From positions 1 through 64,000 of the forward strand of contig CAKZVT010000062.1 of the NCBI GenBank assembly GCA_937922435.1: 64,000 nt of DNA, in the 5' to 3' direction. This stretch comes from an uncultured Prevotella sp. (GTDB lineage Bacteria > Bacteroidota > Bacteroidia > Bacteroidales > Bacteroidaceae). Below the pieces are notes generated by a model, which worked only from the letters and a program-made list of their open reading frames with translations, was not told the DNA's origin and made no database searches. The position numbers and the translations under genes are program-made. Of the stretch, positions 57,129 through 64,000 are shown in pieces (positions within the stretch are counted from its first letter, which is position 1; each line of letters starts with the position of its first letter).

Positions 57129-60100
57129 TTATGCCTGCGGCTGCGCGTCGTCGCCGGTTGCGTGGCGTTTGCGGTATTCCGAGGGCGTAAGCCCGGTCTT
57201 CTGCTTGAACGTGCGGCTGAAGTATTTGGGGTCGGCGAAGCCTACGGCGTAGGCTATTTCGGCGAGCGTCATGCGCGTGCCGGCTACCATCTTCTCGGCC
57301 TTCGTTATGCGGACGTGGCGCACGAAATCGACGGGCGACATGCCCGAGAGCGTCTTCACCTTGCCGTAGAGCACGGTGCGGCTGACGGCCAGCTCCCTCG
57401 CCATGTCGTCAATCTTCAGCTCTGTGTCGCCGATGCGTTGCTCGATGAACTTGAGCAGCCTGTCGGCGAAATCCTTGTCGGCAGCCGCCATGCCGGGCGC
57501 GGCGGTGTCGGCTGTGGTGTCCGCGCCCGCGCCTCCGTCTATTCCGGCGAGCCACAACTGCTGCAGCCTGCGCCGCTGGCGTATGATGTTGGCCACGCGC
57601 GACTTGAGGTAGTCCATGCTGAAGGGCTTTGTTATGTAGTCGTCAACGCCCTCGTTAAGGCCCTCTATGCGGTAGCTCATGGCCGTCCGCGCCGAGAGCA
57701 CGATGATGGGGATGTGGCATATTTGCGCGTCGGCCTTTATGCGGCGCACCATTTCCATGCCGTCCATCACGGGCATCATGATGTCGGTGATGATGAAGTC
57801 GGGCTGCATGGCCTTTGCCAGTTCAAGCCCCTCTTTGCCGTTGCGCGCCGCCGTGACGCTGTAGTCGGCCGAAAGGGTGGTGGTGAGGAAGTAGCGCAGC
57901 TCGTCGTTGTCCTCCACAACGAGCATCCTCGTGCTCTCCGCGCCGCCGTCAAGGCCGACGGCGCCGTCGGTTTCCATGCACTCCAGCCCGTCGCCGGGAG
58001 CTTCAACGTCGGGCGGCAGCTGGCTTTCAAGCTCGCTGTTGAGCGTGTGCAGCTTGTTGAGGTCGAGCGACTTGTCTACCAGTTCGAGCATGCGCCGCGC
58101 GTTACGCTTTACAAATTCGAGGTAAGTGCGCGCCTTGGCCGATAGCGGCTCTTCGTCGAGCACCTGGCCTACAGGTCCTCCGATGAGCGTGAGCGGCGTG
58201 CGCAGCTGGTGGGATATGCCGGTGAAGAAGTCGAGCTGGCGCTCCTTCATGCGCCGCTCGAGGATGGCTTCCTGCCTTAGTTTCCACACGTACAGCAGTG
58301 CGAAAGCCATCAAGGAGGCCGCCATGATGTATATTAGCCACGCCCAGCCGCTCTCCCAGAACGTTGGCAACACGTGTATCTTGAGCTCGCGGTTGTTGGC
58401 CGTCCATACGCCGTCGGAGTTGGTGCTCATCACCTCCAGCGTGTACCGCCCCGGCGGAATGTGGCCCAGCGGCGCACTGTGCTCCGTCCCCGTGTAGCTC
58501 CATTGGCTGTCAAGCTCCTTTATGCGGTAAGCGTAGCGTATGAGGCGGTTGTCCGAATAGTCGAGCGCGGCGAAGTAGACGGTCACTCCGCGCTTGTCGT
58601 GCGGTATGGTAAGCACGCCGTCGCCCGGCATCGGCGTTATGCGCTGCTCGCCCTGGTAGCGCGCTCCGCTGAACACTATTGCCGGCTTGTACGCGCTCTT
58701 GCGCAGGCTTTCGGGCTTGAAGTGCATGTATCCGCCCACCACGCCGATTATTATTTCGCCGCCGTCGGCACTGGCTACAGGCTCCGCTTCGGTAAACTCC
58801 ACTTCGTCGTCCCAGTCGTTAGGCCCGTACACTTCAAGCCGTCCGCTGCGGCAGTCGAGGCGGTTGAGGCTGTTCTCCCTGATGAGCCACAGGCCGCCGC
58901 GGCGGTCTTCTATCATCGAGAGCACCATGCCCTCGTCGGGGTCAAGCCCCTTTACGCTGCTAAGATGTATGCCGTCGCGCAGCAGGTTGCCGCCGTCGGC
59001 GCATTGCAGGCCGCCTCCCATGGTGGTGACGTACAGCCGCCCTGACTGCCGGCAGGCGTAGGCGTTGAGCACGTCGGGCGCGAGCAGCGACGCCGTGTCG
59101 CCCTTTTCGTGGGTGGTGTAGTAATACTTCATTTTGCCGGGAGACGCCTGCCGGGCGGAGAAAGTCACCAGTCCGCCCGTCGTCGAGGCGGCGATTACGC
59201 CCTGCGGTGTCATCGCCAGCTTCCTGATGTTGCTGAACCCGGCACGCCGGAAGGGAGCAAGTCCGCTGCGAGTGTTGATGAACGAGAGGCCGCCGTGCCC
59301 GTCGTCTGCGGCTATGTTGAGCCCTCCGCCGTATGTGGCAATCCATATCCGGCCGCCGGGTTCTTCAAGGATGTCGTATATGTTGTCGTGGCTGATTGAA
59401 CGGGGGTCGGCCTCCGAGTGGACGAAGCGGCGCACGGAGTAGCGCCCGCCCTTGGGAGTGAGCACGTAGAGGCCGCCGCCCTTAGTGCCGAGCCACACCC
59501 TGCCGTCGCGCGAACGGTGGATGGCGTACACGCCTTTGGGCGAGAACACCGCCGGCTCAAGGCTCAACGTGCCGTCCGTGCGGACATACCTTACAGCCTC
59601 GCTGCCGGCCTGGCGCACGGCGAGATGTCCGCCTACGGAGCCTGTCCAGACGCTTCCGCCGCCGCAGGCCATGACCGACCGCGTGTCGTCGCCCGGCACT
59701 GACTGCGCGAACATGAACCTGTGGAACTTGAAGGATACAAGAGTGAGGTTGTGGTCGCCCGTGAGCCACAGGTTGCCTTGCCTGTCGCCAGTGTATTTCA
59801 CGATGCTCCTTACGGGCATCCTCATGCCCGAATGGCCGTTCAGGTCGTAGGGAACGAGCGTCTGCGAGGCTTCGTCGAAATAAGAGAATGTGCCGCCGTT
59901 GGGTACGAGCCACACTGTGTTGTTGCTGTCTTCGTGCATTACGGGCTGGCGTGCGGACGTGCCGTGCAGTCCCGGTGGTGGTGTGTGCAGGTAGGTTACG
60001 CCGTGTCCGCCCGCGCCGACGAGGCTTACTCCCGGCGCATTGGTGAACGCCCATACGCGGTGGCGGCGGTCGGCGAATACGGCCTTGACGGCTTCGGGCC

Positions 60101-61004
60101 GCCCGGCTGGCGCGATGCTTACCATCCGCGAGCGGCCGGTGCGCACGTCGTACATGGCCACTCCGCGGTCGGTGGCTATGGCTATGACGCCGTTTCCGGT
60201 GTATTCGAGCTGGCTGATTGCGCCGACGCCGCCCCCGAGGCTGATTTTTGCGACGTGCCCGGGCGACTTGGGGGAGTAGCGTGCGAACTGTCCGTCGCGC
60301 GAGGCGAAGTAGACTTGTCCCTCGGCTTCGCACATGTATTCGAACGGATGGTCGAGCGTTACGCCGCTGCCGTAAAGCTCAACGCCTCCGCCTATGAACA
60401 GCCATTCGCGCCCCCGGCTGTCGGCCATTGCCTTGCGGATGTGCCCTTGGTGGCGCATGCGGCGCGTGTCGACAAGCGTTACGCCGCCTCCCTGCTTCAC
60501 CTTGGCCTCGTCTATGTGGAAGTTAATGTAGCTCTTGCCGAGCAGCCATGCCTTGCCGTTGCCCAGCGAGATGATGTTGCGCGTGGCGAAACCTCCGGGC
60601 GCGGCCTTGCGCAGCGGCTTGTCCATGTCGATGTAAGTGTGTGTGGAGCGGTCGAAGAGGTATGTGCTGCCGTCGTGGAGCGAGAGCCAGATGTCGCCAT
60701 TCGAGTTGGGACGGATTAGCTTTATCCTGTTGGACGTGAGCACCTGGCCTGCTCCCGGCCCGTCCCTGAACTTGCTGAAGCCGTAGCCGTCGTAGCTGCA
60801 CAGGCCGTTCCATGTGGCAACCCACATCACGCCGTCGGCCGACTGGCTGAACTCCGAGACGCTGTTGGCGGCCAGTCCGTCGGCTATGGTGAACGTGCGC
60901 ACGCGGCAGTATGGCTGCGCCGCCGCTGCTGCGGCCGCCAGCAGGGCCGCGAAGGCCAGGGCGGCGCGTACGCTGTGCCGTATCGTGTGTAAGGCTTTAA
61001 TCAT
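57129..61004 (-). CDS. hybrid two-component regulator lacking the ATPase domain
   Basis: 1291 residues from the ATG at 61004. Signal/membrane segment (about 8-30), two-component propeller repeats (about 35-770; VMWVATWNGLCSYDG, VWLGTKGGGLYVL, IWIATYGGGLNIA), Y_Y_Y domain (about 790-870; YRIKELDSQWSYTGTE), membrane segment (about 887-907), His-phosphoacceptor helices (about 915-985; FFTGISHQLRTPLTLIGG, His932), a 40-residue Gly/Glu-rich linker, receiver domain (about 1026-1140; VVEDNDELR, Asp1074 in IITDIMMP, Lys in ITKPFS) and AraC-type HTH (about 1180-1280). The HATPase domain that normally lies between the His helices and the receiver is absent, with no frameshift. It follows the AraC gene by 62 bases and presumably controls the pectin esterases. 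Confidence 0.9.
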   Translation of the reverse strand: MIKALHTIRHSVRAALAFAALLAAAAAAAQPYCRVRTFTIADGLAANSVSEFSQSADGVMWVATWNGLCSYDGYGFSKFRDGPGAGQVLTSNRIKLIRPNSNGDIWLSLHDGSTYLFDRSTHTYIDMDKPLRKAAPGGFATRNIISLGNGKAWLLGKSYINFHIDEAKVKQGGGVTLVDTRRMRHQGHIRKAMADSRGREWLFIGGGVELYGSGVTLDHPFEYMCEAEGQVYFASRDGQFARYSPKSPGHVAKISLGGGVGAISQLEYTGNGVIAIATDRGVAMYDVRTGRSRMVSIAPAGRPEAVKAVFADRRHRVWAFTNAPGVSLVGAGGHGVTYLHTPPPGLHGTSARQPVMHEDSNNTVWLVPNGGTFSYFDEASQTLVPYDLNGHSGMRMPVRSIVKYTGDRQGNLWLTGDHNLTLVSFKFHRFMFAQSVPGDDTRSVMACGGGSVWTGSVGGHLAVRQAGSEAVRYVRTDGTLSLEPAVFSPKGVYAIHRSRDGRVWLGTKGGGLYVLTPKGGRYSVRRFVHSEADPRSISHDNIYDILEEPGGRIWIATYGGGLNIAADDGHGGLSFINTRSGLAPFRRAGFSNIRKLAMTPQGVIAASTTGGLVTFSARQASPGKMKYYYTTHEKGDTASLLAPDVLNAYACRQSGRLYVTTMGGGLQCADGGNLLRDGIHLSSVKGLDPDEGMVLSMIEDRRGGLWLIRENSLNRLDCRSGRLEVYGPNDWDDEVEFTEAEPVASADGGEIIIGVVGGYMHFKPESLRKSAYKPAIVFSGARYQGEQRITPMPGDGVLTIPHDKRGVTVYFAALDYSDNRLIRYAYRIKELDSQWSYTGTEHSAPLGHIPPGRYTLEVMSTNSDGVWTANNRELKIHVLPTFWESGWAWLIYIMAASLMAFALLYVWKLRQEAILERRMKERQLDFFTGISHQLRTPLTLIGGPVGQVLDEEPLSAKARTYLEFVKRNARRMLELVDKSLDLNKLHTLNSELESQLPPDVEAPGDGLECMETDGAVGLDGGAESTRMLVVEDNDELRYFLTTTLSADYSVTAARNGKEGLELAKAMQPDFIITDIMMPVMDGMEMVRRIKADAQICHIPIIVLSARTAMSYRIEGLNEGVDDYITKPFSMDYLKSRVANIIRQRRRLQQLWLAGIDGGAGADTTADTAAPGMAAADKDFADRLLKFIEQRIGDTELKIDDMARELAVSRTVLYGKVKTLSGMSPVDFVRHVRITKAEKMVAGTRMTLAEIAYAVGFADPKYFSRTFKQKTGLTPSEYRKRHATGDDAQPQA

Positions 61005-61066
61005 GTAGTTCAAGTAGTTTGTGGTTGCCATCGTGCGGCTTGCACTTCAGGCATGGCTGCCTGCTG

Positions 61067-61936
61067 TCACGACTTGCGGTAGCTTATGGGCGACATGCCG
61101 ACGTGTTCCTTGAAGTATTTGCCGAGGAACGACTGGTTGGGGAAGTTCATGTCGCGCGCTATTTCCTTGACGCTTTTCGTGGTGTTGCGCAGCTGTGCGC
61201 GCAGCTCCATCGTCACGTAGTTGTCTATCCACTCGTTGGGCGAGCGGCGGCTGACGGTTTTCACCGTCTCGGAAAGGTATTTTGGCGACAGGCACATCTG
61301 CTCTCCGTACCAGCCTACGCGCCTCTCTGTCTTGTAGTTCTGCTCGACAAGGTGTATGAAGTCGGAGAATATTTTTTCGGCCCTCATCTGCCTTTCGCCG
61401 TTGCAGTGAGGGATGCGGTCGAGCGCGTTGCACATCTCGCTGACCATCGCCGATATTATGTGGCGCGCCACGTCCTTGCGCCATGCGTTGGATGTGTCGT
61501 TCACTTTCTTCTTGAGCAGGATGTAGTATTCGAGCATGTTGGCCGTTTCGGTCGGTGTGAGTCGGAAGATGGGGTGGTTGCGCGAGAAGAGGATGAGCGA
61601 CGACAGTTCGTGCACGTCCTTGAGCATCTCGTGGAAAAAGCCCGGCGACATCATCAGGCCGATGCCTTTCTGGGCCGGGTCTGCAATGTAGCTGTCAATC
61701 ACCTGTCCGTCGTATATCATCAGCACGTCGTCGGCCTCGACGTATTGTTCCACGGTGTTGGCCGTGTATTTCGACCGTCCTTTCGTGCACAGGGCGACTA
61801 TTATGTCGCTCGTCCGGCTTGCGCCTGAAGGCAGTGGGAATTCGCTTATGTCGTCAAAAAGCAGTAAATCGTCGTCGATGTGTGTCGTTCCGGTTTGTTT
61901 TATTATGTCGGTTATCGACATTGTAGGTAGTTCCAT
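61067..61936 (-). CDS. AraC-family transcriptional regulator
   Basis: 289 residues. The N-terminal cupin-like part (about 20-160) contains LLLFDDISEFPLPSGAS and a YVEADDVLMIYDGQV stretch. The C-terminal AraC domain (about 190-287) shows two HTH motifs: LSPKYLSETVKTVSRRSPNEW and VKEIARDMNFPNQSFLGKYF, ending GMSPISYRKS. It is a soluble one-domain sensor rather than a membrane regulator. It is read from a 61-base promoter cassette and lies just upstream of the hybrid regulator gene, probably in one transcript. A second ATG (61921) is possible. Confidence 0.9.
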   Translation of the reverse strand: MELPTMSITDIIKQTGTTHIDDDLLLFDDISEFPLPSGASRTSDIIVALCTKGRSKYTANTVEQYVEADDVLMIYDGQVIDSYIADPAQKGIGLMMSPGFFHEMLKDVHELSSLILFSRNHPIFRLTPTETANMLEYYILLKKKVNDTSNAWRKDVARHIISAMVSEMCNALDRIPHCNGERQMRAEKIFSDFIHLVEQNYKTERRVGWYGEQMCLSPKYLSETVKTVSRRSPNEWIDNYVTMELRAQLRNTTKSVKEIARDMNFPNQSFLGKYFKEHVGMSPISYRKS

Positions 61937-61963
61937 ATTTGAGAAGTGTATTCCTTTCCGCTA

Positions 61964-62024
61964 CAAAGATAATGCAAGTCGAGCGCAATACAAAATAAAA
62001 GCGAATGAAAAGAGCTTTTATTTT
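61964..62024 (-). promoter_or_regulatory. 61-base promoter cassette of the AraC gene
   Basis: On the minus strand: dyad arms AAAATAAAAG/CTTTTATTTT (plus-strand 61992-62001 and 62015-62024, 13 bases apart), TTTG (61994-61991), 19-base spacer with CGCTCGACTTGCA, TATCTTTG (61971-61964). ATG 27 bases downstream. Confidence 0.78.
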
Positions 62025-62032
62025 TATTGTGG

Positions 62033-62320
62033 CACCCACCCCAGCCCTCCCGAAGGGAGGGAGCTTGGTATGCTTCATCGTTTTTAGGAGACGGCCTTTT
62101 GCAAGATGAAAGGCCACCAATTACACGCTAAAAGGCCACCTTTTACAATGCAAAAGGTGGCCTTTTGGTAATCGTTTGATTATCAACGGCTTATCTGTCT
62201 CATTCGGCTCATTGGGCATATTTGGCCCAATGTGCCTGATAGGCTCGATAAGCCTGGTGCGCCCAAGTAGCGAAGTCACATCAAGCTCCCTCCCTTTGGG
62301 AGGGTTGGGGTGGGTGTCGG
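62033..62320. repeat. composite repeat element R-P-Q-R'
   Basis: R (62033-62075), P hairpins (62085-62168), Q tract (62172-62275) and R' (62282-62320). R and R' are inverted copies of a repeat of about 40 bases running from CACCCACCCC to GGGAGGGAGCTTGG, so the element has inverted ends. It fills the gap before the S46 peptidase gene. Confidence 0.82.
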
Positions 62321-62348
62321 GTGGCTACTGGGTGGTGTCAGGTATTCC

Positions 62349-64000
62349 TTACTTCGCGTTGATTTCCTTCAGCAGGCGGTCGGCGTGTCCCCACTTGTCC
62401 ATCATGTAGAGCACGTAGCGTATGTCTACGCCGATGCAGCGTGCGAGATTCTTCTCGAAGTAGATGTCGCTCGATAGGCTGTCCCAGTTGCCGTCGAAGG
62501 CCAGGCCGATAAGCTCGCCCTTGCCGTTGAACATCGGCGAGCCGCTGTTGCCGCCCGTTATGTCGTTGTTAGTGAGGAAGCAGAGCTGCATCTTGCCAGT
62601 GGTCTTGTCCTGGTACTTGCCGAAGTCCTTTGCCGAAAGCAGTTCCTTCATGATGGGTTCGGCGTAGTAGTCGGGCAGGCGGTCGCCGTGAGCCATCTTC
62701 TCCACTATGCTCTCGGCCGTGGTGTAGTAGCCCGATGGCGAGCCGTTCATGGTGAAGCCGCCCACGCGTCCGTAGCTAAGGCGCATCGTCATGTTGGCGT
62801 CGCTGTAGTGGGGCAGGCCCTGTTCCATCTGCAGGCGTGCCGCGCAGAGGTATTTCTCCTGGAGGTCGATAGAGTCGCTGAGCGGCGCAAGGGCTTCGCG
62901 CTGCTCTGCAAGATACTCTTGCAGGCTAAGGCCGAGCTGCACGCCGGGGTCTTGGTTGAACTTCTTTTTGTTGAAGTAGAGCTTCTTGCCGTTCTTCATC
63001 AGCATGGACTTCTTGTACAGGTGGTTGACGTAAGCCGTGTAGTCGCCGCCGAACTCGTCGTCGATGGTCTTGTAGAACGACGGCAGGTACTCCTTGGAGA
63101 CGTGCTCGCGGTAGTTCTTCATCAGCGCGGCCAGCACCTCCTTGTCGAGCGCCTCGTCCCATGTGTCGCTGTTGTCCTCGAACTCGATGTACTGCTTCTC
63201 GGGCTTGCCGTCTGGCCCTTTCACCTCCATGCCGTTGCCGGCCTTGAGGGCGCGGGTTACCAGTTCGCTCGTGCCGCGGAAGGTCTCGCTCCAATAATAG
63301 AACGCGCGCATGCGCTCAAGACGCTCCGAGTAGAGCTTCGCCATGAGGTTGAAGTCGAGCTTGCCCTTGAGGTAGCCCGTGGTGTCCTGCCAGTGGCGCA
63401 GGCGCAGCTCGTAAGCCTGCTTCTGCTCGATGATGCCGATGGAATCGATACATTTGTTCATTCCCATCGAGTTTTTCCAGTAGTTCGCGCTCTGCGCATA
63501 CTTCGAGTCGTACTTTATGCGCACGGCCTCGTCGGCGCGCATGTGGCGTTGCATGATTTCCTGCTTCAGTCCGCGCACCTGCACACGTGTGGCGTTGCCC
63601 GCGTCGCGCATCTCCCTGATGCCGTAAGACGAGAGGTAACGCTCCGTGCTTCCGGGATAACCGATGGTCATTGCGAAGTCGCCGTCCTTGTAGCCCTGCA
63701 ACGACACGGGCGCCCATGTCTTCGGGCGGTAGGGCACGTTGCGCTCGGAGTACTCCGCCGGGCCGTTGGTCTCGGGGTCGGCGTATATGCGGAACACGCT
63801 GAAGTCGCACGTCTGGCGCGGCCACATCCAGTTGTCGGTCTCGCCGCCGTACTTACCCATCGACTTGGGTACTGTGAACACGAGGCGCACGTCGGGGAAA
63901 AGGCGGTACGTGGTGGCGAAATACTGGTTGCCCTCGTAGTACGGGTCAATCTCCACGTGGAGCGTCTTGTCGTTCTTCTTCACCTCGTCGGTCATCACGG
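62349..64000 (-). CDS. S46 dipeptidyl peptidase, C-terminal part (cut by the window edge)
   Basis: About 550 residues are present; the N-terminal part with the signal peptide and catalytic His lies beyond the right edge. S46 enzymes (DPP7, DPP11) release dipeptides from peptide N termini in the periplasm. The catalytic Asp is in TCDFSVFRIYAD; the nucleophile Ser lies in TGGNSGSPMFNGKGELIGLA, followed by FDGNWDSLSSD. The residue 25 places after the nucleophile, reported to set the P1 preference (Gly in DPP7, Arg in DPP11), is Ser here, so the specificity cannot be called. It ends VDIRYVLYMMDKWGHADRLL, typical of the family. Confidence 0.92.
   Translation of the reverse strand, partial: VMTDEVKKNDKTLHVEIDPYYEGNQYFATTYRLFPDVRLVFTVPKSMGKYGGETDNWMWPRQTCDFSVFRIYADPETNGPAEYSERNVPYRPKTWAPVSLQGYKDGDFAMTIGYPGSTERYLSSYGIREMRDAGNATRVQVRGLKQEIMQRHMRADEAVRIKYDSKYAQSANYWKNSMGMNKCIDSIGIIEQKQAYELRLRHWQDTTGYLKGKLDFNLMAKLYSERLERMRAFYYWSETFRGTSELVTRALKAGNGMEVKGPDGKPEKQYIEFEDNSDTWDEALDKEVLAALMKNYREHVSKEYLPSFYKTIDDEFGGDYTAYVNHLYKKSMLMKNGKKLYFNKKKFNQDPGVQLGLSLQEYLAEQREALAPLSDSIDLQEKYLCAARLQMEQGLPHYSDANMTMRLSYGRVGGFTMNGSPSGYYTTAESIVEKMAHGDRLPDYYAEPIMKELLSAKDFGKYQDKTTGKMQLCFLTNNDITGGNSGSPMFNGKGELIGLAFDGNWDSLSSDIYFEKNLARCIGVDIRYVLYMMDKWGHADRLLKEINAK

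Noticed and set aside
57930..58046. A frameshift hiding an ATPase domain in the hybrid regulator.
   Set aside because: The main frame is open across the region and only about 40 residues separate the two domains; other frames there show no ATPase motifs and the DNA is too short to hold the domain.
57114..60719. Several long plus-strand frames opposite the hybrid regulator.
   Set aside because: Shadows of a gene with clear domains on the minus strand.

Overview
The window looks like chromosomal DNA of a Bacteroidales bacterium, most likely a high-GC member of the Prevotellaceae. The evidence is the Bacteroidetes promoter pattern (TTTG, 19-21 bases, TAnnTTTG), SusC/SusD-type glycan uptake genes, an ECF sigma/FecR pair, a hybrid two-component regulator, C-terminal sorting-type tails on secreted proteins, an S46 dipeptidyl peptidase and a Bacteroidetes-type arginine cluster. 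Species assignment is inference only.

Layout. 1-5.5 kb: a Fur-family regulator, a DUF3332 lipoprotein, a two-iron superoxide reductase, an S41 processing protease and a tRNA-Asn. 5.9-10.1 kb: an AAA ATPase, a secreted beta-helix protein and a double-domain esterase. 10.8-34.8 kb: a large polysaccharide utilisation locus. It starts with an ECF sigma factor and FecR anti-sigma, continues with DUF4832, SusC (with an STN signalling domain), SusD, a SusE-like protein and a second DUF4832, and goes on to a FAD oxidoreductase, a clan GH-D enzyme, a GH2 enzyme, an SGNH-GH3 fusion and a GH3 enzyme. 35.1-36.0 kb: an orphan tyrosine recombinase. 36.3 kb: a Bax-inhibitor-1 protein. 37.2-42.9 kb: the arginine cluster argR, GNAT acyltransferase, argG, argC, a four-helix-bundle gene, argD. 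43-51.2 kb: a small lipoprotein, gpmI, a 1400-residue acyl-CoA dehydratase activase, ung and a DUF3109 protein. 51.5-61.9 kb: a small pectin locus on the minus strand with pectin methylesterase (CE8), rhamnogalacturonan acetylesterase (CE12), a hybrid two-component regulator and an AraC regulator. 62.3 kb to the right edge: the C-terminal part of an S46 peptidase.

How the genes work together. In the main PUL, the SusC STN domain should contact FecR in the periplasm and release the ECF sigma factor when the glycan is present; SusD, SusE and the lipoprotein DUF4832 bind or process the glycan at the surface, and the exported hydrolases finish it. In the pectin locus, CE8 and CE12 strip methyl and acetyl esters. 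The arginine cluster has three ARG boxes around the argR promoter.

The most unusual content is: (1) a hybrid two-component regulator that keeps the phosphoacceptor His domain and the receiver domain but has no ATPase domain; (2) an exactly 61-base promoter cassette with a 10-13-10 dyad, present before three unrelated genes; (3) an arginine cluster in which every gap holds a different repeat, one of them a four-helix-bundle gene enclosed by 32-base inverted repeats; (4) two related long palindromic elements whose arms differ by compensating changes; and (5) a dense set of intergenic hairpin repeats, about one per 5 kb.
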